Of a stretch of DNA of 23,343 nucleotides, positions 1-9,336 are shown in pieces; position 1 is the stretch's first letter, and each line of letters begins with the position of its first letter. Made by a program: the position numbers and the translations under genes. The notes under the pieces were generated by a model that saw only the letters and a program-made list of their open reading frames with translations, was not told the origin of the DNA and ran no database searches. Source of the DNA: Flavobacterium sp. (GTDB taxonomy: Bacteria > Bacteroidota > Bacteroidia > Flavobacteriales > Flavobacteriaceae); the NCBI GenBank assembly GCA_030153045.1, contig JASLID010000084.1, positions 1 through 23,343 on the forward strand, given 5' to 3'.

Positions 1-2
1 CT

Positions 3-1274
3 ACCGATTATTGGATTATAAAGATTGACTCAAATGGTGGTGAACAATGGCAAACAACCATTGGAGGATCAGGTCTTGAAAAACTAAACCAAATTACTCA
101 AACATCTGATGGTGGCTACATCATTGCAGGCTCTTCAAGCTCAAAAAAAAGTATAGCTGGAGAAAATGGCGAGATAGCTCCAAATCTAAAAAAAGAAACT
201 TCCCGAGGTGGTTTAGATTACTGGATTGTCAAACTTAAAACTAATGGAGGGGTTGAATGGCAAAAAACTCTTGGAGGACGATTTACAGATGAACTAAAAG
301 TTATTCAGCCCTTACCAAATAATGAATATTTATTAGGCGGTCACTCTAACTCTCCCGAGTCTGGGGATAAAACCAATGACAATATTGGTATAGGCGATTA
401 TTGGATTGTTAAAATCAACAATAAAGGAGAAATCATCTGGCAACAAACTTTAGGGGGAAATACTGATGATGTTTTAGTTAGTTTAATTACTACCCAAGAT
501 GGTGGATTCATTATTGGAGGTAATTCAGGAGCCGAATCAAGCACAACTACTGGAAGAGTCAGTAACATATCAAATAAAAGTAAAAGCAATTCTAAAGGAA
601 CTGATTTTTGGGTAATAAAGCTTGACCAACATGGCACAACCGATTGGCAAGAAACTTACAATTTTGGAAATAATGATGCTTTAACATCTATTACTGAAGA
701 TAAAAATGGAGATATTTTAATTGGAGGTTATGCTCAAAGTGAAGCTAAAACTAATACTCTAGGTAAACTAAGCAAAGGAGCTATACAAACCGACAAAGAA
801 GGCATAAATGATTATATCGCTCTAAAAATAGACAGTAAAGGAAAACAATTATGGACACAGGCTGTTGGAAGTCGTGGAGATGAAGTTTTAAAGAAATTAA
901 TACCTACTACTGATGGTGGTTATTTATTGGCTGGTACTTCTAGTGGAGGGAAATCAAGGGATAAAAAAGGAAATAAAATAGGAGTCTGTGATTTTTGGGT
1001 AGTAAAACTTAAAAATACTGCTAAAGAAGAAATAGAAACTGTTTTTGGAGTGTACCCTAACCCGGCCATAAATACCGCTAATGTAAAAGTAAGTTACGAC
1101 TATGATTATGGTACAGCTACATTGTATGATTTAAACGGAAGACGATTAAGAGAAGTTGAAATAAAAGGAGAACATACTATTCCGATGGAATTAGGAAACA
1201 TTCCGCAAGGGGTGTATATTATTAGTGTAAAAACTAATAATGGCGAGAACGCTGTTAAAGTGATTAAAAAATAG
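3..1274 (+). CDS. Secreted repeat protein with T9SS type A C-terminal sorting domain (5' end outside window)
   Basis: The frame is open from the window edge to TAG at 1272-1274 (423 codons visible); the start lies upstream. It contains six degenerate repeats beginning D-Y/F-W-I/V-x-K-L/I (codons at 6, 216, 396, 603, 810 and 990), spaced 180-210 bp. Full repeats continue G-x-x-x-W-Q-x-T-x-G-G ... D-G-G-Y/F-I-I-x-G-x-S. Such 60-70 residue units are typical of secreted beta-propeller-like proteins of Bacteroidota. The last about 74 residues begin VYPNP and end GVYIISVKTNNGENAVKVIKK-like, the classic T9SS type A sorting domain, so the protein should cross the outer membrane by T9SS and be surface-anchored or released. 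Only 21 bp separate it from the Rhs gene downstream, so co-transcription is likely. Ligand unknown. Propeller fold is inference; the sorting domain is clear. Confidence 0.88.
   Translation, partial: TDYWIIKIDSNGGEQWQTTIGGSGLEKLNQITQTSDGGYIIAGSSSSKKSIAGENGEIAPNLKKETSRGGLDYWIVKLKTNGGVEWQKTLGGRFTDELKVIQPLPNNEYLLGGHSNSPESGDKTNDNIGIGDYWIVKINNKGEIIWQQTLGGNTDDVLVSLITTQDGGFIIGGNSGAESSTTTGRVSNISNKSKSNSKGTDFWVIKLDQHGTTDWQETYNFGNNDALTSITEDKNGDILIGGYAQSEAKTNTLGKLSKGAIQTDKEGINDYIALKIDSKGKQLWTQAVGSRGDEVLKKLIPTTDGGYLLAGTSSGGKSRDKKGNKIGVCDFWVVKLKNTAKEEIETVFGVYPNPAINTANVKVSYDYDYGTATLYDLNGRRLREVEIKGEHTIPMELGNIPQGVYIISVKTNNGENAVKVIKK
6..1010 (+). repeat. Tandem coding repeats, 60-70 codons each (DYWIVKL...DGGYIIxG)
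   Basis: Six copies of the repeat head start at 6, 216, 396, 603, 810 and 990. Spacings are 210, 180, 207, 207 and 180 bp, all multiples of three. The last copy is only a head (DFWVVKL) running into the sorting domain. Two spacing classes (60 and 69-70 codons) come from serine/lysine-rich linkers of different length after the G-x-S element. Confidence 0.85.
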
Positions 1275-1295
1275 AAAAAATCTAAAAAGCATATA

Positions 1296-4200
1296 ATGTT
1301 AAATTTTAAAATAAAGCAATTACTATTACTATTAATAGTTTTTAATTGTCAAATATCGGGTGCGCAAGAAGTACCAAATCAAACACCACCAACCCCTGAA
1401 GCTTTTAAATTTACCCAATACGGAGAAATCCCAGTAAATGAATCATCTGGAAATGCATCAGTTGATATACCACTATATACATTTAAAGCTGGCAAGATAA
1501 ATATACCTATAAGTATGTTCCACAGTGGTGGAGCTGTAAAAGTTGACGAAGCAAACTCTTGGACAGGAATAAATTGGCAACTAAACGTTGGAGGGCTAAT
1601 TACAAGAACAGTAAATGATCTTGTAGATGAAAATACAAGCACTGGCAGTCGATTGCTTTATTCTAGTACGACTTTAAGCGGGTTTAGAGTCAATCAAAGT
1701 AGTGAACTAGTTGAATTAGCTGCTCCAACAGTTGACTCTGAAGTAGATATTTTTAATTATAGTTTTCCTGGACATTCGGGTAGTTTTTATTTAGACGAGA
1801 ATCTTGACCCTCGATTAATTAAATACGATAAAGAAATAAAAATTAGTCGCCTTTCATCAAATGCAATTGTAAATGGAATCACAACTCATGATAAAAAAAC
1901 AATAACAATAACAACTGCTGATGGTACCAAGTACTACTTTGGGGGAGTTACAGCTTCAGAATCAACAACGGCGAGAAGTGGGGCTGGAGATTTTTCTCCA
2001 CCTAAACAAACAGGCTTTTATCTGTTTAAAATTGAAAATTTTCTTGGCGACATTGTAACATTTACTTATTCATTTGGAGGAAGTTCCATGGAAACAGTAG
2101 GCTACTCAGAACGTTTTACAGTTGATGTAGGTGTGGATAATTGTTCCTCAACTACGTACCAACTCAAGACAAGTCGTTCAGGACCTACTGCGTCTTTTTT
2201 AGAAACAACTGGCAAAGTAAAATTAGTAAACATTACATCCAACAGAGATAATAGTAAAGTGACTTTTCAATCATCTTTACAAAATGATAACTTAAATAGA
2301 TTTGTGTTGAATGATATCATAATATACAATGATAATTTAGACATCCACAAAAAAGTAGTCTTTGATTATATAACTCCAAATACAATAAATACGCTGTATA
2401 AAAGATTTTATTTAGATAAAATTAAAATTTTTGAAGGTACAAACACTACAACTGATAATATACATTCTTTTCAATACAACCACCCAGAATTGTTACCTGA
2501 CAGATTTTCTAAAGCACAAGATTATGCAGGTTACTATAATGGTAGAATTTATAATAATTCTTATATTCCAAAAACAGATAACCCATTTTATGCCCCTTAT
2601 CAAGCTGGCTTTGCCAATAAATTTGTAAGTTTTGAAAAAGCGTCTTACGGATCTTTAAGTAGAGTAATATATCCAACAAAAGGATTTACTGATTTTGAAT
2701 ATGAAACAGGTAAAGATCTTTCAGAAAATATTTATGCTGTCGAAAACAGATATCTTAATGTTTATCATCAAGACCCTAGTAGAAGTTATGAGAGTGATCA
2801 TGATGACACAGATGACAGTACTGGAATTTGGAATAACGAGATAGAATTTAATGATTCTACGCTTAGTCCAGTAAGTGTTTTAAATACTGCAGTTCCTATA
2901 AAAGTATCTATTACGGCTACTACAATGGGAGATTTAACCCATCATCATTTTTTAAGATTCACGCTACATCATAGTTCAGGGACTGATATCGTTAAAACAT
3001 ACGCCATTGGAAATAATGGACAAAATGCGGAATTCAATTACAGTTTTAGCGAAACTTTTACTTCGTTAATGTCTACAGGTGTATACACTTTCAAATTGGA
3101 ATACTATAAAACTACCGAAGGTACTGGAGATGCTTATCCTGACTATTTAAATGCCGTTGCCCATGTTACATTTGGCTCAAACACCCTGATAACTCCAGAT
3201 AAACCAGGAATAAGAATAAAAAAAATCAAGAATTACACTTATGCTGGTGCGGTTCCTTTAATTACCAGATATTACTATAATAAATTTTCACCCGTCTTAC
3301 CCACTAAGACAAGTGACTCCCAATATCTAGTTAGGATACCAAATTTTGAAGGAGATTCTATGGTTAGAACAAGTTGTCCTGCCGGAGATATTGCAGGTTC
3401 TATGGGCTCGCAGACAATTTATCAAAGATACATACAATCCGATACTCAAAACAACATTTATATTAGTAATTGCAACAACAGTATATACGAATATGTGACG
3501 GTAAGCTATGGGGGTGATAATTTTGAAAAAGGGGCAAAAGAAATACAGTTTTTTGTTCAACCTGACGGACCTCCAGTGTCATTAACGTTTTCTGATGGTA
3601 ATTATGCATCTATAAGAAAAGAGACTAATTCCTCTTTAAAAAACGGAACTATTCTAAAAGAAACCTATTACTCTTCTAAACCAATTTCTTCAACAAATTC
3701 AAATTTAATCCAAACTAAGATAAAAGAGGTAATTAACACATATTCACTGGGAGCAAATAGTAAAGACCATAAAGTTACAAACTGTCTTGTGAGTAAGGTT
3801 CATGATGTTGGTACATTAAATCTTATCAATACGTCTGCAGCTTTGTACACAGCGAATTATTATTATGGTTTTTATTTTACTTATTCATGGTGGCATGCTC
3901 TTAATAAAACGATTACTAAAGAATATTTCCCAGGTGGGGCTGTTGAAAGTATAACAGAGTATTTTTATGATTCTAATTTGGCAGGACTTCCTTCGAGAAT
4001 ACTCAATACTTCTGTTGGAACTCTTGATACTTTCGAAACCAAAAACACCTATCCACCGGATATTTTATCAGAGCCTTCTATGGAAATTTTAAATAATCAG
4101 TATAGGATTGAACAACCAGTTATAGTAAAGAGCTATAAAAAAGGCGAATTATTATCTACCCAAAAAACAGTATATGGTATAGATGATTCCTCAACAGGCT

Positions 4201-4685
4201 CAAGTTTAACATTACCAATTGCCATTCAATCTCTTAAAGGAGGCAATAACTTGAATTTAGAGAATCGTGTGGTTTACCATAGATATGATAGTCATGGTAA
4301 TGTTTTAGAAGCCTCATTGCAAGATGGAACACATATTGCTTATATATGGGGTTATAATAAAACACTACCAGTTGCCAAAATTGAAAACCGTTCCTATGAG
4401 GGGATTCCTTTAGATTTAATATCAGCCATTGAAGCTGCATCATCTAGTTCAGGTTCTGAATCAGCTTTGATTCTTGCTTTAAAGAACTTGCGTAATTCAT
4501 CGGCATTAGACAAGTCAAAGGTTACAACATATACTTACAAACCGTTAATTGGAATCAGCACAGTAACTGACCCTAACGGCAAAATGTCTACTTACGAGTA
4601 TGATAGCAATAACCGTCTGAAATTAATCAGAGATGACCATGGACACATCCTTTCTGAAAACCAATACAATTATCGCCCTAATTAA
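1296..4685 (+). CDS. Large secreted Rhs/YD-repeat protein (first of the pair)
   Basis: 1129 residues. An N-terminal signal peptide is visible (KIKQLLLLLIVFNCQISGA, cleavage probably before QEVPNQ). The N-terminal domain (about residues 30-110, FTQYGEIPVNESSGNASVDIPLY then INIPISMFHSGGAVKV and GINWQLNVGG) has the form found at the start of Bacteroidota Rhs proteins and recalls SpvB/TcB-type domains. Near the C-terminus are YD-type repeats (YDSHGNVLEASLQDGTHIAYIWGY; VTDPNGKMSTYEYDSNNRL). It lacks the Rhs core and a toxin tip, and has no T9SS sorting domain. It precedes the toxin-bearing Rhs gene by 9 bp, as B- and C-type Rhs/Tc components are paired elsewhere, so I infer it forms part of the shell around the toxin. 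Start ATG follows an A-rich leader and gives the signal peptide at residue 1. Confidence 0.85.
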   Translation: MLNFKIKQLLLLLIVFNCQISGAQEVPNQTPPTPEAFKFTQYGEIPVNESSGNASVDIPLYTFKAGKINIPISMFHSGGAVKVDEANSWTGINWQLNVGGLITRTVNDLVDENTSTGSRLLYSSTTLSGFRVNQSSELVELAAPTVDSEVDIFNYSFPGHSGSFYLDENLDPRLIKYDKEIKISRLSSNAIVNGITTHDKKTITITTADGTKYYFGGVTASESTTARSGAGDFSPPKQTGFYLFKIENFLGDIVTFTYSFGGSSMETVGYSERFTVDVGVDNCSSTTYQLKTSRSGPTASFLETTGKVKLVNITSNRDNSKVTFQSSLQNDNLNRFVLNDIIIYNDNLDIHKKVVFDYITPNTINTLYKRFYLDKIKIFEGTNTTTDNIHSFQYNHPELLPDRFSKAQDYAGYYNGRIYNNSYIPKTDNPFYAPYQAGFANKFVSFEKASYGSLSRVIYPTKGFTDFEYETGKDLSENIYAVENRYLNVYHQDPSRSYESDHDDTDDSTGIWNNEIEFNDSTLSPVSVLNTAVPIKVSITATTMGDLTHHHFLRFTLHHSSGTDIVKTYAIGNNGQNAEFNYSFSETFTSLMSTGVYTFKLEYYKTTEGTGDAYPDYLNAVAHVTFGSNTLITPDKPGIRIKKIKNYTYAGAVPLITRYYYNKFSPVLPTKTSDSQYLVRIPNFEGDSMVRTSCPAGDIAGSMGSQTIYQRYIQSDTQNNIYISNCNNSIYEYVTVSYGGDNFEKGAKEIQFFVQPDGPPVSLTFSDGNYASIRKETNSSLKNGTILKETYYSSKPISSTNSNLIQTKIKEVINTYSLGANSKDHKVTNCLVSKVHDVGTLNLINTSAALYTANYYYGFYFTYSWWHALNKTITKEYFPGGAVESITEYFYDSNLAGLPSRILNTSVGTLDTFETKNTYPPDILSEPSMEILNNQYRIEQPVIVKSYKKGELLSTQKTVYGIDDSSTGSSLTLPIAIQSLKGGNNLNLENRVVYHRYDSHGNVLEASLQDGTHIAYIWGYNKTLPVAKIENRSYEGIPLDLISAIEAASSSSGSESALILALKNLRNSSALDKSKVTTYTYKPLIGISTVTDPNGKMSTYEYDSNNRLKLIRDDHGHILSENQYNYRPN

Positions 4686-4694
4686 GTAAATGCC

Positions 4695-7600
4695 ATGAAA
4701 AAAATAATATATTTATTAGTGTTATTCCCGATACTAGTTATTGGTCAAACCACTACCGAGAACTACACCAAGACAATTATCTATAAAGATTCTACAGCAA
4801 CCAATTCATCTATCCAAGTGACTTACTTCGATGGATTGGGTCGTCCTTCTCAACAAATTGCACATAAACAATCTAATATTGGCAATGACATCATAACTCA
4901 TATTGAGTATGATGTTTTAGGTAGTCAAACCAAAGAATATCTGCCATTTCCATCAGAACAAAACACAATGCAATTTATGCAAGGTGATGCAGCCAAACAA
5001 GGGGCAAATATTTATTATCAAGATAATTATAATGACACTTATCCTTACAGTGAAAAGCTGATGGAAAATTCCCCCTCCTTGAACAGAGTTCTTAAGCAAT
5101 CAGCACCCGGTAGTGTATGGGCATTGGGTTCAGGCCACGAAATAAAACTAGATTATCTAACTAACATTGCTGGAGAAGTTAAATGTTTTAGCGTTAATGC
5201 AACTTGGGATAGTTCAACTGGGGTGTATAAGAATATTCCAATTACTCAAAACAGCACCTATGCTATAAATCAATTGTATAAAACCGTTACGAAAGACGAA
5301 AATTGGACTAGTGGCAACAACAACACTACACAAGAATTTAAAAATAAAGAAGGACGAGTAGTTTTAAAAAGAACGTTTGGAACTTCAATGATAAATGGTA
5401 CACCCACTAACGGCGCCCATGATACTTACTATATTTATGACCAATTTGGTAATTTAACCTATGTATTACCCCCATTAGCTGAGGGGCAAATAACGACAGA
5501 AATATTAGATGGATTATGTTATCAATACAAATACGATCATAGAAATAGATTAGTCGCTAAAAAATTACCTGGTAAACAATGGGAATTTATTGTTTATGAT
5601 AAATTAGATAGACCAGTAGCTACTGGACCTTCTAATTCACCATGGGCAAATGGAAGTGTTGGGGTTTTAATTACTCAATACGATGTATATGGTCGTGTCA
5701 CTAAAACAGGTTGGAGGAATCTTGTAATAACTGAGGTCTCAAGAGGTGGATGGCAAAATGATATTATCAACAATATAAATCCTTTTGTTTTAGCAACAAA
5801 CGATGTCCTGACTAAAAACTATTTTGACAATTATAGTTTTCCAAATCCGCCAACAATCCCTAACGATATAGAAGGACAACCTATTGTGACTAATGTAAAA
5901 GGATTACCCACGGGAAGTTGGATTAGAGTACTAACCTTACCTTCTGAGATTAATGGTGAGACTTCTCATATCCTTTATGATGACAAATACAGACCTATAC
6001 GTAACTATGTAACCAATTATTTTGGAGGATATACGCAAATTGATACTAAATTAGATTTTGCTGGAAAAACGCTTTCCACAATTACCAAACATAAAAAAGC
6101 AATAAATGATGTAGAAATTGTTGCTAGAGATATTTTTGAATATACTCAACAAGACCGTTTGCTAACACACAAACATCGAATAAACAACGATCCCGAAAAA
6201 CTAATTGTCAAGAACGACTATGACGAACTAGGGCAATTGTTAACCAAATATGTAGGAGGTGATGATTTAACAGGAAGTAGTGCTCTACAAAAAGTAGATT
6301 ACTCCTACAACATTCGTGGTTGGTTAAAATCTATAAATGATGTAGCTAATCTATCCCCAACTGATGGATTTCACATGCCTGACGTGTTTGCGTTTAAAAT
6401 TAATTATAACGATTCTGAAACATCTAGTCCGCTTTATAATGGTAACATTTCTGAAACATTTTGGAGGGGGTACAATGACGATATTTTACGTAAATACGAT
6501 TATACATATGATAATTTGAACCGATTGTTGGACGCTAAATTTTCTAAACCAGAAGCGGCTAATTTTGTGAATACTTATGGGGAACAATTAACCTATGATA
6601 AAAATGGTAACATATCCAATTTATTAAGATATGGTGGTACCGAAGATGATGTTTATGAGTACCCAATAGACGAGCTTGCTTATACTTATCATGCAACTAA
6701 TAAAAACCAATTAATGAAAGTTGTAGATGCCAGTCTGTCTCCACAAGGACTTAAAGATGGTAATACCTCAGGTGATGATTATGAGTATGATGAAAATGGT
6801 AATATGACAAAAGACCTAAACAAAGGAATTAAATCAGATATTACATACAACCATTTAAACTTGCCTGTAAATATTATATTTAATAATAATGACCTCACAA
6901 AAATTGAATATATTTACAATGCATTGGGAGTTAAAATTTCTAAAAAAGTAAATTATATAAAAAGAGTAAGTTGTGGTGGTGGCGGTGGCGGTAGTGAATC
7001 TAAGGCTGTAACTGGAGTAGTAAGCCTCTGTTATACAGATACACCCACAACGGATATAACCAACTATTTAAGTGGCGGATTTCAGTATTTAAATAATGGA
7101 TTACAATTTTTCCCACATGCAGAAGGTTATATAAAATATTTACCTGCAGCCTATCCTAATCCTACCGATAGTTTCGTGTATGTATTTAATTACAAGGACC
7201 ATTTAGGAAATGTACGTATGAGTTATGAAGATTTTGGGTATCCAAATATTATAGAAGAAAACAACTACTACCCATTTGGACTGAAACATGAAGGGTATAA
7301 TTACACAAGTGATACGGGCTACAAGTATAAGTATAATGGGAAAGAGCTGCAGGACGAGTTAGGACTGAATATGTATGATTACGGATGGCGTAATTATTCT
7401 CCAGATATCGGACGTTGGACACAAATAGACCCTTTATTCAATGATTTGAAATTTGCTCACGATAATTTAGATGTAGACCCAGATGATGAAGAGGAAGTTT
7501 ATATGGCAATTATTAATGATGCCGAAGTCGGTGGCGGAATATATAATACAGATAATTTAAATCCATACGGATATGGTTATAACAATCCAGTAAGTTTTGA

Positions 7601-8174
7601 TGACCCAGATGGTAGATGTCCTTCATGTGATGATGACCCAATTGGCGGTTTATTAAGCTGGACAGATGTTGATGATATAGCAGTAGCAGTAACAACTGTT
7701 ACTCGTGGAATATTAGGCATGTATGATGGAAAGCCTAAACATATTGATGGAACAGATGCTTCAGCTTCTGATGCAGGTTTTTTAGCAGCTGGTGTTCTGA
7801 TTCCTTTTGTTAGTGGCGGAACTCTTAAAAAACTAATTAAAGGAGTTGATAAAGCAACTGATTCTGGAAAATCCGCCAAGCAGCTTTTAAAAGAAGGCAG
7901 GTCTGGAAAACAAGAACGTTTAAAAGAAATTGGAAAAGACCCTAAAGCAAGTAAAGCAGATAAGGGTTGGATAAAACAAGAGAGAAATCAAATAAGTCGA
8001 GGAAAAAGAGAAAATATTAGAAACCCTCCTGGCAAAGATTTAGCTCACAAAAGAGGTAAAGAAGCTGCTAAAGGATATTCATATAAGCATTCTAAATTAC
8101 AAAATAAAGCTGACCATCGCAAACAGCATAAGTATGATAATAACGGGAAAAAGAACAAAGAAAATCCTAATTAA
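4695..8174 (+). CDS. Secreted DUF6443-type Rhs protein with C-terminal toxin domain
   Basis: 1159 residues. Signal peptide MKKIIYLLVLFPILVIG, then QTTTENYTK; the next region (TYFDGLGRPSQQIAHKQS, IEYDVLGSQTKEYLPF) is the DUF6443 N-terminus of Bacteroidota Rhs proteins. Many YD repeats follow (YDVYGRVTKTGW, YDELGQLLTKYVGG, YDKNGNISNLLRYGG). A glycine run lies near residue 760. The Rhs-associated core is at about 825-973: YKDHLGNVRMSYEDF, NNYYPFGLKHEGYNY, YKYNGKELQDELGLNMYDYGWRNYSPDIGRWTQIDPL, NPYGYGYNNPVSFDDPDG. After DPDG about 186 residues form the variable tip: a hydrophobic stretch near 1030, then a basic part ending LAHKRGKEAAKGYSYKHS-KLQ-DHRKQHKYDNNGKKNKE. That ending resembles the family annotated as polymorphic toxin type 8 (predicted nuclease); I recall this, it is not checked. 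Immunity gene follows after one base. Confidence 0.9.
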   Translation: MKKIIYLLVLFPILVIGQTTTENYTKTIIYKDSTATNSSIQVTYFDGLGRPSQQIAHKQSNIGNDIITHIEYDVLGSQTKEYLPFPSEQNTMQFMQGDAAKQGANIYYQDNYNDTYPYSEKLMENSPSLNRVLKQSAPGSVWALGSGHEIKLDYLTNIAGEVKCFSVNATWDSSTGVYKNIPITQNSTYAINQLYKTVTKDENWTSGNNNTTQEFKNKEGRVVLKRTFGTSMINGTPTNGAHDTYYIYDQFGNLTYVLPPLAEGQITTEILDGLCYQYKYDHRNRLVAKKLPGKQWEFIVYDKLDRPVATGPSNSPWANGSVGVLITQYDVYGRVTKTGWRNLVITEVSRGGWQNDIINNINPFVLATNDVLTKNYFDNYSFPNPPTIPNDIEGQPIVTNVKGLPTGSWIRVLTLPSEINGETSHILYDDKYRPIRNYVTNYFGGYTQIDTKLDFAGKTLSTITKHKKAINDVEIVARDIFEYTQQDRLLTHKHRINNDPEKLIVKNDYDELGQLLTKYVGGDDLTGSSALQKVDYSYNIRGWLKSINDVANLSPTDGFHMPDVFAFKINYNDSETSSPLYNGNISETFWRGYNDDILRKYDYTYDNLNRLLDAKFSKPEAANFVNTYGEQLTYDKNGNISNLLRYGGTEDDVYEYPIDELAYTYHATNKNQLMKVVDASLSPQGLKDGNTSGDDYEYDENGNMTKDLNKGIKSDITYNHLNLPVNIIFNNNDLTKIEYIYNALGVKISKKVNYIKRVSCGGGGGGSESKAVTGVVSLCYTDTPTTDITNYLSGGFQYLNNGLQFFPHAEGYIKYLPAAYPNPTDSFVYVFNYKDHLGNVRMSYEDFGYPNIIEENNYYPFGLKHEGYNYTSDTGYKYKYNGKELQDELGLNMYDYGWRNYSPDIGRWTQIDPLFNDLKFAHDNLDVDPDDEEEVYMAIINDAEVGGGIYNTDNLNPYGYGYNNPVSFDDPDGRCPSCDDDPIGGLLSWTDVDDIAVAVTTVTRGILGMYDGKPKHIDGTDASASDAGFLAAGVLIPFVSGGTLKKLIKGVDKATDSGKSAKQLLKEGRSGKQERLKEIGKDPKASKADKGWIKQERNQISRGKRENIRNPPGKDLAHKRGKEAAKGYSYKHSKLQNKADHRKQHKYDNNGKKNKENPN

Positions 8175-8175
8175 T

Positions 8176-8553
8176 ATGGAAAAAATAGAGATTGAAAAAG
8201 TAATAAAACTTAGTCCAATTGAAAGATACAAATATTTTATTAAGAGAGTTGCGGATAGAGAAGTGATGTATACTTTAGTAGACAACAATAATATAGTAAC
8301 CTCTGAAATTGATGGGAAAGAAATAGTCCCATTCTGGACATCTCAAGATTTTGCTGGACTTTGTAAAGTAGCAGGTTGGGAGCATTTAGATATAAAGAAA
8401 ATTTCTTTGGATTATTTTGAAGAAGAAATGATAGACCTAATCGAGGAAAATGACTATTTGTTAAATATTTTTCCTGTCGGTGAGAAAACTGGTTTTGTTG
8501 TTGATATCAATGAATTTGCGAGAGATTTAAGTGATGAGTTAAAGAATTATTGA
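8176..8553 (+). CDS. DUF2750 family protein, probable immunity protein
   Basis: 125 residues. The start at 8176 is preferred over an in-frame ATG at 8134, which would overlap the toxin gene by 41 bp; 8176 lies one base after the toxin stop and gives a family-like N-terminus. Recognisable DUF2750 features: LSPIERYKYFIKRVADREVMYTLVD near the start, then VPFWTSQDFAGLCKVAGW, the ISLDYFEEEMIDLIEEN helix, a FPV turn and a C-terminal DLSDELKNY helix. The protein is small, acidic and without a signal peptide, so it stays in the cytoplasm. Position directly behind a polymorphic toxin tip, together with acidity against a basic toxin, points to an immunity role. DUF2750 proteins also occur outside toxin loci, so the role is inference from context. 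Confidence 0.85.
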   Translation: MEKIEIEKVIKLSPIERYKYFIKRVADREVMYTLVDNNNIVTSEIDGKEIVPFWTSQDFAGLCKVAGWEHLDIKKISLDYFEEEMIDLIEENDYLLNIFPVGEKTGFVVDINEFARDLSDELKNY

Positions 8554-8610
8554 TATTTAATATCCATGATTATCCACAATAAAATCGTTCCAACATTCTG
8601 AAACGAATCC

Positions 8611-8638
8611 CGCTGCGCAAAGTCTCCCGACTTTGAGC
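8611..8638 (-). repeat. REP-1 hairpin, left copy flanking the RAYT gene
   Basis: On the minus strand this reads GCTCAAAGTC-GGGA-GACTTTG-CGC-AGCG. The stem CAAAGTC/GACTTTG is perfect with a four-base loop; the outer GCT/AGC pairs across a CGC bulge. It is the inverted counterpart of the copy right after the RAYT stop codon, with the same bulge position. Confidence 0.85.
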
Positions 8639-8649
8639 AATAACAAACA

Positions 8650-8681
8650 AAAAGCTATAACAGAAATGTTGTAGCTTTTTT
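8650..8681 (+). terminator. Rho-independent terminator after the toxin-immunity operon
   Basis: A 12-bp stem with one G-T wobble (AAAAGCTATAAC at 8650-8661 against GTTGTAGCTTTT at 8668-8679) encloses the six-base loop AGAAAT and runs into six T's. It lies about 100 bp after the DUF2750 stop and before the RAYT promoter. Confidence 0.75.
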
Positions 8682-8705
8682 AATTAAATAAAAATAGTGA
8701 TTTAT

Positions 8706-8713
8706 TATATTTG
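8706..8713 (+). promoter_or_regulatory. Bacteroidota -7 element TATATTTG before the RAYT gene
   Basis: TATATTTG matches TAnnTTTG in all fixed positions and lies 20 bp before the ATG at 8733. I see no convincing -33 TTG at the ideal distance. Confidence 0.5.
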
Positions 8714-8732
8714 ATAAAACTATTTACACGCC

Positions 8733-9332
8733 ATGAAAGAAGGATACGTTATAAGAGAACAAGACAAAGCGCACTTTATTACTGCTACAGTGGTAGATTG
8801 GATAGATGTCTTTTCAAGAAAAAATTATCGTGACTGTATTATTGACTGTTTAGATTTCTGTATCAAAAATAAAGAAATGACGTTGTATGGCTATGTAATT
8901 ATGAGCAATCATATTCATTTAATTGTACAGTCAAAAGACGGCAAATTATCAGATTTAATTAGAGATTTTAAGAAGTTTACTGCAAAAGCCATTTTAGATA
9001 AAATTCAAACAGAACCTGAGAGCCGAAGAGAATGGATGTTAGAAAGATTTAAAATAGCTACAGAATCTCATAGTCGTAACAAAAATTATCAATTTTGGCA
9101 ATATGGAAATCATGCTGAAGAGGTTTATTCAGAAAAATTCATGTGGTCAAAATTAGATTACATACATTTAAATCCTGTTCGAGCAGGTATTGTAGAAAAG
9201 GCTTCAGACTATATTTATTCGAGTGCAGGTAATTATGTAAATGGAGCGGGGATTTTGACCATCGAAAAAGCAGATAATCCTGTTGCTGATGTATTGAAAA
9301 ATAGTTCTTTTAATAATTATAATAGTTATTAG
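8733..9332 (+). CDS. REP-associated tyrosine transposase (RAYT, Y1/IS200-like)
   Basis: 199 residues. Single-strand DNA endonuclease of the HUH superfamily, thought to nick at REP hairpins. The HUH motif is H60-I-H62 within YVIMSNHIHLIVQ. The segment FWQYGNHAEEVYSEKFMWSKLDYIHLNPVRAGIVEKASDYIYSSAGNYV (residues 121-169) is the RAYT signature and carries the probable nucleophile Tyr143 in YIHLNPVRAG. The usual RAYT opening (FITATVVDWIDVFSR) is present, so the protein looks complete and functional. It is bracketed by inverted REP-1 hairpins; the right one begins four bases after the stop codon. Other REP-1 copies and two tail relics of the same gene family occur in this window. It is transcribed from its own TAnnTTTG promoter. 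Confidence 0.93.
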   Translation: MKEGYVIREQDKAHFITATVVDWIDVFSRKNYRDCIIDCLDFCIKNKEMTLYGYVIMSNHIHLIVQSKDGKLSDLIRDFKKFTAKAILDKIQTEPESRREWMLERFKIATESHSRNKNYQFWQYGNHAEEVYSEKFMWSKLDYIHLNPVRAGIVEKASDYIYSSAGNYVNGAGILTIEKADNPVADVLKNSSFNNYNSY

Positions 9333-9336
9333 TATG

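Noticed and set aside
6970..6996. GGTGGTGGCGGTGGCGGT as a phase-variable repeat
   Set aside because: It is in a coding glycine linker made of trinucleotide units, so length change would not shift the frame.
8134..8175. Upstream start for the immunity gene (MIITGKRTKKILIN)
   Set aside because: Would overlap the toxin gene and adds a basic stretch atypical of DUF2750; ATG at 8176 fits better.
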